NCBI RefSeq assembly: GCF_003286085.1
Contig: NW_020825288.1
Coordinates: forward strand, 14,260,001-14,324,000
Source of the DNA: Drosophila persimilis
Taxonomy: Eukaryota; Arthropoda; Insecta; Diptera; Drosophilidae
Length of the DNA: 64,000 nt
Direction of reading: 5' to 3'
A program made the position numbers and the translations under genes. The notes under the pieces were generated by a model that saw only the letters and a list, made by a program, of their open reading frames with translations, searched no databases and had not been told where the DNA came from. Shown piece by piece: positions 37,165 through 49,832 of the stretch. Every line of letters starts with the position of its first letter. The stretch's first letter is position 1.

Positions 37165-40100
37165 ATGTTTGGCGGCTCGAAACCCGCGTTTGGAACCACT
37201 CCCAATGCCACCAGCTTTGGGAGCTTTAGCAACACGGCCGCGACCACACCATTCGGGCAGTCGGCCTTTGGCAAGCCAGCGGCACCAGCGTTTGGCAACA
37301 CCTCGACCTTTGCCGCCCAGCCCGCCCAGCCATCGCTCTTTGGTGCTGCAGCCACGCCGGCGCAGCCAGCCGGTGGGATGTTTGGGGCCAGTACGTCCAG
37401 CGCGTTTGGCAGCACCGCCGCCGCGCCCACATCATTTGGAGGTTAGAGACGAAGCACCCGTCTTCCGTGCAGTAGCATCTGAACTAATCTGATATTCTGT
37501 CCCTTTTTCGCAGCCTTTTCGCAGCCGCAACAGGCGGCAAACATCTTTGGATCGACGCCGGCGGCATCCAATACCTCGCTCTTTGGCCAGGCAGCAACAC
37601 CGGCATTCGGAGCAGCCAAACCAGCCACCCTGGGCATGACCGCCTTTGGCCAGACGCCAGCAGCACAGCCTACATCGTCGCTGTTTGGCCAGACGGCAGC
37701 CGCCACCAGCGCCTCGGCTTTTGGGAGTTTTGGCCAGGCAGCGCCCACCACCACAAATGTCTTTGGCAGTGGGACAGCATCGGCCTTTGCCCAGCCCCAA
37801 CCCGGGGCCGTGGCCAGCGGCGTCAATCCGGGCTCGGCGGTGGCCAAGTATCAGCCAACGATGGGCACAGACACGCTGATGAAGGGCGGACAGCCGAACA
37901 GTGTGAGCACCAAGCAGCACTGCATCACGGCCATGAAGGAGTACGAGCTCAAGTCGCTGGAGGAGCTGCGCATGGAGGATTATCTCAGTTCGCGCAAGGG
38001 TCCGCAGGCGGGCAGCACAGCGGGGGCCTTTGGTTTCGGGAGTTCGGCCACGGCCGCCCAGCCCCCGGCCTCGGGTCTGTTCGGCAGCACGGTTCAGCCG
38101 AGTGCGGGACTCTTTGGCCAGGCGGTGGGGCAGGAGAACAAGAGTCTCTTCGGAGCATCGGCTTTTGGCCAGCCGGCCACGACCAGCGCCTTCGGGGCAC
38201 CCGCTCAGCAGAACAGTTTCCTGCAGAAGCCTTTCGGAGCGACAGCCGGCACGCCCTTTGCCCAGCCCGCCGCAGATGCCTCGAATCCGTTTGGAGCCAA
38301 GCCGGCCTTTGGACAGGGCGCAAGCATGTTTGGCCAGGCACCCGCCACTAGTGCCGCTCCAGCCTTTGGCCAGGCTAACACAGGGTTCGGCTCCTTTGGC
38401 TCGACGGCAGGACAACAGCAGCAGCAGACGTCGCTCTTTGGCAGCACCCCCGCCGCGGATCCCAACAAGTCGGCCTTCGGCCTGGGCACAGCTGCAACGG
38501 CGGCCAACACAGGGTTCGGATTCGGTTCGCCGGCCACCAGTACGGCCGGAGGAGGCCTGTTTGGGGCCAAGCCAGCCACGAGCTTCGCGGCGCCCGCCTT
38601 CGGAGCCACCTCAACGCCCAGCACGGGCTTCGGGAACTTTGGGATGACCAACAGCGTCGCGGCGGGCGGAGGACTCTTCAACAATGCAGGGGGCATGAAC
38701 AAGCCAGCCACCACGGGATTTGGCGGCTTTGGGGCGACAGCTGCGGCGCCGCTAAACTTTAATGCCGGCAACACGGGAGGATCGCTCTTTGGAAACGCAG
38801 CCAAGCCGGGAGGCGGCCTTTTCGGTGGAACATCCACTCTGGGTGGCCAGACGCAGGGTGGCCCAGTCGGAGGAGGAGGAGGACTCTTTGGTGGCGGAAC
38901 TGGAGCCTTCGGCACAGGCGGTGGCTCACTCGGCGGCGGCGGAGCATTTGCCAGCCTCGGGGGGAACACATCGATGGCCGGCGGCATGGGGATGGGGGCC
39001 CAGCAGCAGATGGGCGGCGGCGGCATGATGCAGCTGTCGCAGCAGCCCATCCACCAGCAGATCCTGGCCCGTGTGACCTCTCCCTACGGGGACACGCCCA
39101 TCTTCAAGGACCTGCGTAACGGCAATGGTGTGGACGCCACGCGGGCCACCAATCCCGCCGCGCAACAGGCCGTGATGGACATGAAAAACAAACAATTCAA
39201 GATCAACACCCACGAAAGCCCGGTCCCCTTGAAGGTAAAGGCCACGAGCAGCCTCACCCGCAAGTCCTTGTTCGAGGGTCTCGAAGAGTTTGATGGCAGT
39301 GTCGAGGGCTTCAACATCAAGCCGAATGCCAGGCGTCTGGTGATCAAGCCCAAGGACAAGCCAACCGAAGCCCCAAACTTGAATCCTTCGGTGAACAGCA
39401 GCGGGCCGCACAGCATCCATGCGGCTGTAGGGCGCTCTAGTCGAGAGTCCTTCAATGGAGCAATTCCCAATGAACCATCGCCAGCTGGTCCGGCCAGCAG
39501 CTCCCGCTCTCCCAGAGACAGCAGAGACCAGCAGCAGGACATGAGTCGCCGCGTGTCTTGGCTGCATCCCAAGAACCTGGAGATGGTGCGACAGCGCAAC
39601 ATCCAGACGGGCATGGACCAGCAGCAGTCCCCCCTCAACAGCACCCTCAACGAGCTGGTGCCGCGCAAACCCCTGGAGACCTATCGTCCCTGCTCCACGC
39701 AGCGCCTCTCCGTGTCCACCATACACGAGAACCCGTTCGAGGATCAGTCGCAGTCGGCCAGTGCCATTGCCAGGCGGGACACATTCGTCTCGGACCAGCA
39801 GCAGGCGAGCAACGAGAGCACCCTCTCGAACCGCACCCACGAAGAGGAGGCAGCACTGAATCGCAGCCGACTGGCTATTGAGGCGGCGGCTGAGGCGGAC
39901 CTCGAGCCCCATCCCACGGGCATAGTGTTGCGTCGCGCGGGCTACTATACGATACCCTCGCTGGATGATCTTAAGTCCTACCTGGCCGAGGATGGGTCCT
40001 GTGTGGTGCCCAATTTCACCATCGGACGCGAGGGCTATGGCAATGTGTACTTCGGCAAGGAGATGGATGTGGCTGGACTGAATCTGGATGAGCTTGGTAA

Positions 40101-43100
40101 GTGATCGATCAGAGCAGAGATCAGAGCAGAGCAGCCGTGGCTAAACCCCCTTCTTTCTGTTCCCCTCCAGTTCACTTCCGTAACAAGGAGATCATCATTT
40201 ATCCCGACGATGACAACAAGCCGGCCATCAACCAAGGCCTGAATCGTGAGGCACAAGTCACCCTCGACCAAGTGTGGCCCGTGGACAAAACCCAGCATGT
40301 GGCTGTGAAGGATGCCCAGCGTCTGATCGAAATGGACTGGGAGGGAAAGCTGCGTCGAGTGTGCGACAAGAACGATACGCGTTTCATCGAGTACCGCCCG
40401 GAGACGGGCAGCTGGGTGTTCCGTGTGAAGCATTTCTCCAAGTACGGCCTGGAGGAGAGCGACGAGGAGTGCAGCATCGACAAAGTGCCCACCGATCCAA
40501 AGAAGCCAAAAATGACGGCCCTCGAGGCACATTATCGAGCAGCGGCTGCAGCGGGGGCCCAGGACCCCGCACAGGATAAGATGACCCTCAATTCGCTGCG
40601 GCATGCCCAGAGAATATCCGAGGATGCCGCCCGCTCGCTGGATCCGAAGGCGTTGGTCACGAATGTGGCCAGCCACAGTTTCCGGCCCATGGATGATTCG
40701 GCCGAGTTTATGCTGATGGACAAGACCCGTAAGTGGCTCCGAGAGCTGATCTGTCTTTTGTTTGTATCACATTTGAAACTCATGCGCGATGCCACACAGA
40801 ATTCTTTCAGGCCGGAGCCGGGACGGATTTCTCCATGTTTGAGGCGCCACGACAGCAGCAGCCCCAGACCATTGTCAGCCCCACAGCCCTGCTGGCCAAG
40901 GAGGTGGCCGGCAACGAGCCACACAAAATGCAACTGATGAAGTCCTCGCTGTTTGTGGACGACGATGCCATCGAAGATGAAGTCAGAGGTAGCAGCGATT
41001 GCCCGTCGTTCCCCGATCACCCATCACCCATGAATGTTTATATGTTTTTCAGTGACTAACAAGCTCTTCCAACGCCACCGACACTTGTCCCAGGCAGGGC
41101 CGAACGCCTGGACAGACATGGGAGCCTCTGAATCCTCCAGTCCGTATGATTTTGGCCACACAACTCCCGGCCTGCCCGTCTCCTCATCGGCCTCTGTGGC
41201 CAGTCTGCTGCAGTCGGATGAGGTACAGATGAAACACAAATCACGTCCAATAGTACAGTTCTATACTAATGAACCCATCCACCTCCTATGTAGACCTCTT
41301 CGGTGGCCACGGGCAGCATCTTTGCGGAAAAGCCAAAGCCAACAGCACTTGTGGTCCCCTCCAAGGTGCGACCGTTTAAGTTTGTGACCAAGCCCAAGGT
41401 GGCGCCGGTCAAGGTATTCGGCACAACAGTGCCGCTCGTCCGTTCACTTTTGTACGAGCATCGTCTCAAGTGGGTGGCCGATCTGGGCTTCTACAAGGGC
41501 CGCAGCCTGAAGCTGACCTTTGGTCCGCACAACACTCTGATGGTGCCCCAGACCTTGAACAATGTGCGCCGAGCCATAGAAGGTAGCAAAAGCATAGAAG
41601 ATTCCCCTCCCAAAATGTGGATTAATAGTACCGCCCCTCCTGATTTTTTAGATGACAGCGTGTCGCTATCCTCTCTGATGTTTATGCCACGGGCAGCCAA
41701 TGATTTGTCGCCCGTTTTGTGGCAGTTTTGCAACTTCAATATGGTGCATGGCCACGCGAGTTTCCGCCAGACGATTGTGCCCCATTTGGAGGTGCAGCTG
41801 GCCGAGGGATCGGCCGTGCAGATCGAGGATAGCCAGTGTCCCAGGCTGCAGGCGGGCACGGCCACTCAGCTGATTGCCAAGCACCTGCGAGAAGCCGTCA
41901 AACTGCGGAACCTGGGAGCCCTGGAGGAGTACGGGGTGTCAGTGTGGTCCCTGCTATACGCCCTATGGGGGCGACACGAAGAGCTTTCGGATGATTCGAA
42001 AGACGCGAACAGTCACCACACGGTCATGTGTCGACGCAACCTTTTCTCCGAGTGGCTGGAGAACACCCTCGTGGGCAGAGATCTGCTGACCAAAAAGGTC
42101 AGCAGCCACACCTATCTGGACCACATGATGGACCTGCTCAGCTGCCATCGCGTGAGCGAGGCTTGCGATCTGGCCCTCAACTACGACGATGCCCACCTGG
42201 CTCTAACACTCGCTCAGCTGGGATCTGGTGCCGTCGTCCGCATGCTTTTGGAGGAGCAACTGTTCGCCTGGCAGCAGAGTAAATCGGATAAATACATCCA
42301 CCTGAACCGCCTCAAGATGTACATGATGACCGCGGGTGTCAATATGATGCAGTCCTCCAAGGGGGTCATCAACCTGATGGAGGACAACAGCTGGCTGACG
42401 GTGTTGGGCATGGAGTTGTGGTACTTCAGGGAGCCCACGTCTTCCATTACGGACGCCCTAATCGAGTACGACAAGGCCTTCCAGTCCGAGGAGTGCTACG
42501 CAGAGCCGCCCAGCCCCACCTACAAGGGAGTACCCACCACTGAAGAGAGGAAGAAACCTGTATACGACTTGCGCTACCATCTCCTGCAGCTGTATTCGAA
42601 GCGAATGCATCCGCTGGAGGAGACACTAAATCCCATAACCCACACAGTCGATCCCATGGACTTTCGTTTAAGGTAGACACTTGACTCCCTTTAATGATCC
42701 TTATAACACCCTTTATCCAACAGTTGGCTGCTGCTGCAGACTCTGTGGGCGCTCGGTTATCGCCACTGCTCGCCCCTGACCGAAGCCCAGCTGACGGTGG
42801 ACTTTGCCAGCCAGTTGGAGAACGAGGGCCTCTGGCAGTGGGGCATCTTTGTGTTGCTGCACATCGAGAGCCGTGACCGTCGAGAGAGAGCCGTGCAAGA
42901 GATGTTGCTGCGTAACGTGAGCGTATTGGCCCAGGCGGCACACAACGACGAAGAGCGCTTCATCGTAGAGCAGCTGGGTGTGCCCAAGTCCTGGGTGGAC
43001 TATGCAAAGGCTGTGCGCGCCGGTTCTTTGGGCAAGCGGCGTCTGCAGGCGAAGCATCTGCTGGCGGCCAAGCACTGGGCGGAGGCACACGAGATCATCT

Positions 43101-43648
43101 TCGAGCACATTGCGCCCGATGCCATAATTAATAGTAAGTGTCATAGAACAGACATCACCGAGGCAGCAGTCTCATTTTGGGCATCATTGTGTTTAACAGG
43201 TCAAACGGATTATTTGCACCGTCTGCTCATCCAGTTCGAGGACACCGAGGGCTGCAGCAGCGGCATCCGAGTGCCGAACTGGGCCAATCAGGGACAGATA
43301 TTCCTGGACTTTATCGACATCAGCTCCAAGTTCAAGCAGATACGGAACGTACAGAACATTGAGGACATCAAGGCGCGCTGGGAGAACCTGAAGCCGCAGC
43401 TGAGCGAACTCTGTTCGCGCATCAGTCTGCTGCCGTGTCCCACGGCCAAGCATCGTCTGTGCCAGACGGAGATCTCGCAGAGCCTCAACTGTCTGGTGCA
43501 AGGCATGTGCATTGTCAGCCCACAAATGCAGTCTTCCGCCGTGCTGAAAGTGGCACTCGAACGGCTGCCGATGCCACAGGAGTTCCTCTCGAAAGAGCTG
43601 CGCACGCTGCTGGACGAGCTGCTCGAAGATCTGGAGCATAAAAACTAG
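37165..43648 (+). CDS. Nup98-96: Nup98-Nup96 nuclear pore precursor
   Basis: Precursor that cleaves itself into the mobile FG nucleoporin Nup98 (mRNA export, chromatin binding) and the structural Y-complex protein Nup96. Exons: 37165-37441, 37514-40096, 40171-40728, 40800-40988, 41053-41222, 41294-42672, 42724-43133, 43200-43648, all in phase, giving 2,004 residues. The N-terminus is packed with FG/GLFG-type repeats. A GLEBS-like Rae1-binding segment follows (YQPTMGTDTLMKGGQPNSVS, then CITAMKEYELKSLEELR). The autoproteolytic domain ends with VKHFSKYGLEESDEE; the expected cut is after His-Phe at about residue 1042 (between 40436 and 40437). The Nup96 part is alpha-helical to the end, ELLEDLEHKN. 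A poly(A) signal lies at 43703. Confidence 0.97.
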
Positions 43649-44336
43649 GCCACACGGAAAAGCACGAAAATACAATATAAGATCGAATGTAAGTCTAGAT
43701 ATAATAAACATTGATTAGAATCTACCTAAAAAAACACAAAGCAAGAACTAGATTAAGGTTTCGAGCTAAGGAAAACGTGTCGTCAACAGAAAGATCAGAT
43801 CACGAACACACCAGAGTTATTATGAATGTCTTTGTTATTTTGTTAATTCGATTATATTTCCAATTTCCGATCGTCTGACTACTTTTAGAATAGAAATTTT
43901 TTGGTAAACAATAAAATTGATTTGATTGTTTGTACACACTAAAAGCGCGACCGCGTGTTTGCGGTTTTTAAAACCGATAAGAGCTTTCATATCATATCTT
44001 ATTATTCTATTGTCTATCGATAACAAAATCGGAAAAACCACCGATACATCGACATTTAATCGAATAATGTTTAAATAATTGAAGTATTGAAGCGAATCTG
44101 TGTCCTGAGAAGCATTTCGCTGATCCTACCCTGGTTGCCTACTTTTACTTTCTCTCAAACGATCGTCGAAATAAACCATCAATCTATCAACAAATTGGAA
44201 AACCATCGCGACTATCGATGGTGGCCGCCGCTCTATTTTTCAAATCCGATAGATCATTAGATCGATAGCCAAAGTGGGAGTGGAAGGTGTGGCAATCGAG
44301 CACCTGCATCGAACTATTCCCAGATTACCAGAAGCA
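43649..44336. other. Intergenic: Nup98-96 3' UTR and promoter of the DUF1989 gene
   Basis: Poly(A) signal AATAAA at 43703-43708 for Nup98-96. Upstream of the next start there are several ATCGAT sites, including a perfect DRE (44015-44022). No coding sequence. Confidence 0.6.
44015..44022. promoter_or_regulatory. DRE (TATCGATA) site
   Basis: Perfect palindromic DNA-replication-related element, bound by DREF/BEAF-32. Further ATCGAT sites lie near 44213 and 44262. It sits about 320 bases before the start codon of the downstream gene. Confidence 0.6.
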
Positions 44337-45219
44337 ATGGCTAGCCCAACAGTGCCCGCCCCTTGGTGTGGACGTGACTTCAAGCCCCGCTCTTTCGATA
44401 AACACACGCCTGTCGTGTGCTACGACAAGCCCAGGGCATCCGTTGTTTCTCATAAGGAATACGATGTGAGTTTGCCACCCACCCGGAGTCCGGAGTCCAG
44501 TCCGGAGAAAGCTAACACGATCTCTGTTGATCTAGGATAAACGCTTCCTGGCCATCACCGGAGAAACAGTGCAGACACTGGTAGTGCCAAAGCGAGAAGC
44601 TCGCACCTGGACCATGCAGGAGGGCGATCTGTGCCGTATCACTGTCCACGAGGGCTCGCAAGTGGGCGATTTGAACTTTTGGAATCTAGAGAACACGCAG
44701 GAGCGCTTCTACTCGGGCAAGACGCGTCAGCTGCATTCCTCCCACCTGAAGATGTACGATCGCCTGTGGAGCTGCCTGCCCCACTTGCGTCCCATGGCCA
44801 CGTTTGTGTTCGATTCTCTGGCTAACTATGGCATCGACGAAGACGGTGCCTCTCTGCATGATGTAATCGGAACGCGTTGTGATGATTACACCTACAAGCT
44901 GATAACGGGCCAAGATCGCGTCGGCAGCTGCCATAGTTCGCTAGTGAAGGCCGTGGCGGAGGAGCGCGGCCTGACCGAGCAGGATGTCCATGACGTGTGG
45001 AACATCTTCATGTGCACTGGCTTCACCAAAGACACACAGCAGTACTTCTGTAAGCCGAGTCCCGCCCGCAAAGGCGATTTCATCGAGTTTGTGGCTGACA
45101 TGAATCTGCTGGTAGCTCTGAGTGCCTGTCCCCAGGGCGATGTCTCCATACCGGTGGGTGCCGAGGTGCCCGACGAGAAGTGTCACCCCCTGAAGGTGGA
45201 GGTGTTCCGCAAGAAATAG
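44337..45219 (+). CDS. CG10208: DUF1989 (urea carboxylase-associated type) protein
   Basis: Two exons, 44337-44465 and 44536-45219, phase 0, 270 residues. The protein resembles the DUF1989 family, named for genes beside urea carboxylase in bacteria and fungi. Features seen: VHEGSQVGDLNFWNLENTQE, YSGKTRQLHSSHLKMYDRLW, a Cys-His pair (DRVGSCHSSL) and a C-terminal half with DFIEFVADMNLLVALSACPQ; conserved Cys and His residues suggest metal binding. The biochemical role in animals is not known to me. No signal peptide; likely cytosolic. The start was chosen at MASPTVPAPW because the frame upstream lacks a good alternative, but an ATG further 5' cannot be excluded. The gene number is recalled from synteny and is the least certain part. 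Confidence 0.75.
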
Positions 45220-45385
45220 GGATTGTTGTCTCTTTACAGAGACCAAGAATATGTATCGGGATCGAGACATATGTTTATAAAAGACACTAATCATATGCAT
45301 GAATATGTCTAAGACATATAAAAAAATAGGGTATACAAATGCCCTTACTAATAAGAAATGACGTGACATTCCATACTCACTTACG

Positions 45386-45835
45386 TTACATTCCATACAA
45401 ACCACTGTTCTTTTGTTGACCTTTTTTTAAACCTTGTTTAAGACACAATACAATCAAAATGAGTACCCAAATGTAGCTAATCTTGTAGAAAATTTATTCA
45501 TCAATGACCTAAAATTATGTGGGAAGGATTTAGGATTTTAGTTAGCATTATTCAACGCAAAATCTAAATTGAGAATTAGGAACGATTTTACTCTTACGTT
45601 TTATTGGTTTGACCTTTTTGGACAAAATCCCATAAAAGCAAGTATTTAAAATATGCCAGTTAGGTAGAAAATTGATTCATTAATCGGATTAAATTATGTG
45701 GGCAGGGCTGAGAGATCTAAATAGCTAGTAATATTTGACGGAATATCAAAAACGACGAATATGTGTAGAAGAACTTGAATGCGTCAGTATATTTACGGTA
45801 TATTTAAAAAATGAGACGGTATATTTCCGAGGGTC
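45386..45835 (-). repeat. Dispersed AT-rich repeat, copy D
   Basis: Reverse orientation relative to copies A and C. It contains two tandem body units (AATTTATTCATCAATGACCT and AAATTGATTCATTAATCGGA, about 180 bases apart) and ends with the motif 6-like CAGTATATTTACGGTATATT, immediately 5' of the twister gene. Confidence 0.75.
45784..45828 (+). promoter_or_regulatory. twister core promoter with doubled motif 6-like sequence
   Basis: TCAGTATATTTACGGTATATT followed 18 bases later by GACGGTATATTTCCG, 65-110 bases before the ATG. Ohler motif 6 is (Y)RGTATATTT. No TATA box at the usual place. The likely transcription start is near 45830. Confidence 0.5.
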
Positions 45836-45892
45836 GGACGATAAAATATATATCGTCAAACAAAAAAATAACAAACAATTGGATTAACAAAA

Positions 45893-48800
45893 ATGGGCGA
45901 GATTTGCGGGGAGGACAACTTTGAGAAGCTGCGTAACTACATACTGCGGCCGGACATATCCATCCATGATCCCCTGCCCGACGTGCTGCCACGGAAGATC
46001 GACCCGATGCGCCTGTTGCATGTCCCAAAATGCCCGGGCAGCACCAAGCTGGTGCCGCGCCGGGACCTGAGCGGTGAGATTCTTGAGTTCGTGGAGGTGG
46101 ATCTCGAGGATGTGGGGGCGAATGCCAACAATTCAATGTCCATGCAACGGGAGCCGGGTCTGCTGGAGGAGGCGACGCGTGGATCCCACATGAACTATCC
46201 CTTCTGGCCGGGCGGCTTTGATGAGCAGCGGCAGCAGATAGCCGCCTTGGAAGTGGACAGCTTTGATTTTGGGGATAATCTGCTGACGGTACCGCCGGGC
46301 TTTGCCTCAGGCCATGATTTCGCCCAGACTCAGGCAGGCGATGCAGGAGCTCCAAAGACTGGAGCTGCAACGACCGTGGATCTGCTGGACAATCTGGAGC
46401 AGGATCTGGATGTGCAGGAATGGATGCAGATGACGCGAAGTGAGAATGAGGCCGCCAAGGGACCGCAGGTGGATCTGAAGTTTCCCTCCTCCTCCGCCGA
46501 GTTCCAGGATGTGGACGACCAGATTATGAAAGCGGACCTCAAGCCGGTCCTGAATATCTCGACTACTGCGAAGGCCTTCAGCAGTGATTGGGCGGAAATG
46601 GTGGACATTAGCCAGCCGATCAGCGACTTCAAGGAGCAGATACCCTGTCCCGCAATGGATTTCCCCTTCGAGCTGGATGTCTTCCAGAAGCAGGCGATCC
46701 TTAAGCTGGAGCAGCGACAGTATGTGTTTGTGGCTGCCCACACATCGGCCGGCAAGACGGTGGTGGCCGAGTATGCCATCGCCCTGTCCAAGCGGGATCT
46801 CACGCGCACCATTTACACGTCGCCCATCAAGGCGCTCTCGAATCAGAAGTACCGCGACTTTCGCAAGACCTTCAAGGATGTGGGCCTGATTACGGGCGAT
46901 CTGCAGATCGAGCCGACCGCCTCCTGCCTTATCATGACCACCGAGATCCTGCGCTCGATGCTCTACTGCGGCAGCGACATCACCCGCGACCTGGAGTACG
47001 TGATCTTCGATGAGGTGCACTACATCAACAACCCGGAGCGCGGCCATGTCTGGGAGGAGGTGATCATCCTGCTGCCCGACCATGTCAACATCATCATGCT
47101 GAGCGCGACAGTTCCCAACACCATGGAACTGGCCGACTGGGTGGGCAGCACCAAGAAGCGAAAGGTCTATGTGATCAGCACTCTGAAGCGTCCGGTGCCG
47201 CTGCAGCACTTCCTCTACACGGGAGCGGGTGGCAAGAGCCGCGACGACATATTCCTGCTGGTCGACGCCAATGGCAGGTATCTCCAGGGGAACTACGAGA
47301 AGGCCGTCGAGCGCAAAAAGGAGATGCAGGGCAAATCCAAGAGCGGAGCCGGCGCCAGCGGGTCCAAGAACTATGTGAATGCTAAGCAGGAGCAGTACAC
47401 GTGGATAGGACTGATTGATTTCCTCAAGCGCAACAACAAGATGCCGGTGGTGGCCTTCACGCTGTCGCGCAATCGATGCGATACCAATGTGGCCGCCCTC
47501 CAGTCGGTGGACCTCAACACGGAGAAGGAGAAGGGAGCCGTGCAGAAGTTCTTCCTGCAGTGTCTGGCCAAGCTGAAGCCACCGGATCGCAGCATTCCCC
47601 AGGTTATGGTGCTTAAGGACGCCCTAGAGCGGGGCATTGGTGTCCATCACAGTGGCATTCTGCCAATACTCAAGGAGATTGTGGAGATGCTGTTCCAGAA
47701 TGGTCTGGTCAAGCTGCTCTTTGCCACCGAAACCTTCTCGATGGGCGTCAACATGCCCGCCCGCACCGTGGTCTTCGATTCGCACAAGAAATTCGACGGC
47801 CTGGAGGTGCGCAATCTCAAGCCGGGCGAGTACATACAGATGGCTGGTCGTGCCGGTCGCCGTGGGCACGATGAGACCGGCACCGTAATCGTCCTGTGCA
47901 AGGGGAATGTGCCGCCCTCGATGGAGCTGCGGCCGATGATACTCGGCCTACCCGAGAAGCTGCAATCACAGTTCATCCTCCGGTATGCCGTCATCCTCAC
48001 CTGCCTGCGCATAGAAAGCATCAAGGTGGAGGACATCATGCAGTTCAGCTTCAAGGAGTTCAACCAGAAACTCCAGCTCCCAACGCAGCAGAAGCAGCTG
48101 CGCATAGCTGAGGATAAGTTTGCCATGCTGCCCACCCTGGGGGAGCATCTGCAGCCGCTGGTCCACTTCTACGACAAGTCCATTCACTACTGGAAGGAGA
48201 AGCATCGCGTTATGGTTGGTCATGAGTGGGAGTGGGAGTGTCGCTTATTTAATGCCTGATCTTTTGCAGAAATTCATCGTTACCCAGGCCAAAATCCAGA
48301 AGGAACTGAAGGTGGGTCGCGTGATTGTCATCACGCAGGGTAAGCACTACAACAAGTTGGGTATCCTCCTGAACATCAAGTCCGTGCTGGGCAAGGACAC
48401 CATGTACAAAGTGCTCGTCTTGGATCATCAGTTCAAGGCCAAGGAGAACGAACTGGTCAATCGCGGAGAGTTCTACTACAAAATACTCTCGCTGACGCCC
48501 AAAAACAAGTTCTTCCAGCCGGAGGGGATTGGCGGTCACGCTGTGCTCGACATCAAGGCCATTGACATTGTGAGCATCACCAAGTCCACGTTCAAGGTAG
48601 ACGCAGATGTCGTGATACGCAACTGGGAACAGCGGCAGCTGGAGCGCTTCAAGGACACACCACCGGGAGCCACGGTGGTCAAGGCAGTCTCCGATCTGCA
48701 TCAGCTCAACGAGAACTATATCGCCAATGTAGACAGCATCAAGTTCATCAACTTGGCGAAGGAGATCAATGTGAATGCGGACACCGAAGTGGACCTGCTC

Positions 48801-49601
48801 CAGTCTGTCGAGCAGTTAGGGCGCCAGGTGGCCGACCTGCTGCCCCACACCAATATCGCCGGATTCGAGCAGGAGTTCGCCAAGGTCTATGAGCGACGAA
48901 TGCTGGAGCTGCACATCGAGGAGCTGCGCTTCAAGAACTCGGCCAAGAATCTGTCACTCTATCCGGACTACTGCAACAAGCTGAAGGTCCTGCACGCCCT
49001 CAACTACATCGATGAGCAGAACGAGGTGACGCTCAAGGGCAAAGTGGCCTGCGAAATGGGCCAGAACGAGCTGCTGATCACCGAATTGATACTCTGCAAC
49101 ATGTTCAATGATCTCGAGCCCGCAGAGATTGCTGCCCTGCTGTCGGGTCTGGTGTTTCAGGCCAAGATCCAGGGCGAGCCAGTCATACCTGAGGCCTTAA
49201 AAGAATGCGTGGCTGCCTTTGAGCAGATCAGTGATAAAATTCTAGCCGAGGAGCAGCGCTTCCAGGCGTCCACTGAATCCGAGAGTCGCCTCAACTTTGG
49301 CCTGCTCGAGGTGGTATATGAGTGGGCCAGAAATAAGGTAAGAAGCGTTTGAAAATTGTTGGTGCCCCTTATTGGTTGCTCTCGGTTATTCTTTCAGCCT
49401 TTTGCCGAGATCATGAAACTGACCGAAGTGCAGGAGGGCATCATTGTGCGCTGCATCCAGCAGCTGGACGAGACGCTGCGCGACGTTAAGACGGCGGCCA
49501 TACGCATTGGAAATCCCGGCCTGCAGGCCAAAATGGAGGAGGCCTCGGCGGCCATCAAGCGAGACATTGTCTTCACTGCCAGCCTGTACACGGAACTGTA
49601 A
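45893..49601 (+). CDS. tst: Twister, SKI2-type RNA helicase of the SKI complex
   Basis: DExH-box helicase that, with SKI3 and SKI8, feeds mRNA to the cytoplasmic exosome for 3'-5' decay. Exons 45893-48214, 48270-49337 and 49398-49601 join in phase 0 to 1,197 residues, equal to the fly length I recall. Motifs in order: Walker A AHTSAGKTVVAEYA (about 46737-46780), motif Ia TSPIKALSNQKYRDF, motif II DEVHY (about 47007), motif III LSATVPN, motif VI QMAGRAGRRG (about 47836). An insertion (beta-barrel/arch-like) with KNYVNAKQEQYTW and a C-terminal helical bundle ending KRDIVFTASLYTEL fit SKI2 better than MTR4, which lacks the long N-terminal extension seen here. The 3' end overlaps that of the convergent DnaJ gene. 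Confidence 0.95.
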
Positions 49602-49794
49602 TGTATAATGGGATGTGGGGCATGGCCCGGATTCGAGAGGCAAGACAAGGAATCTGATTTCTTATAAAACTATTTATCATGCACATGTGTCAATTACAAT
49701 TCCAAATGGTAGACTTATAAAAGTGTAAAAATATTTGTGGATACAACATTCAAACAGCGCGACGCGACGCGATGTGGCGACGGGGAGCGATGGA

Positions 49795-49800
49795 AATAAA
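49795..49800 (+). terminator. Poly(A) signal of twister
   Basis: AATAAA about 195 bases after the stop and only about 33 bases from the stop of the convergent gene, so the two transcripts probably overlap. Confidence 0.65.
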
Positions 49801-49832
49801 CGATATAACATCGTCGCGCTGGAAGAGCAATT

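Larger units (their letters stand above)
45220..45892. other. Spacer between DUF1989 gene and twister
   Basis: Mostly occupied by repeat copy D (45386-45835, reversed). The last 60 bases before the twister ATG form its 5' UTR. No coding sequence. Confidence 0.65.

Noticed and set aside
38205-39912. Long minus-strand frames opposite Nup98-96
   Set aside because: They arise from the Gly/Ala/Pro-rich FG repeats read backwards; no splice or domain support.
46307-47209. Minus-strand 300-aa frame opposite twister
   Set aside because: Antisense shadow of the helicase domain coding sequence.
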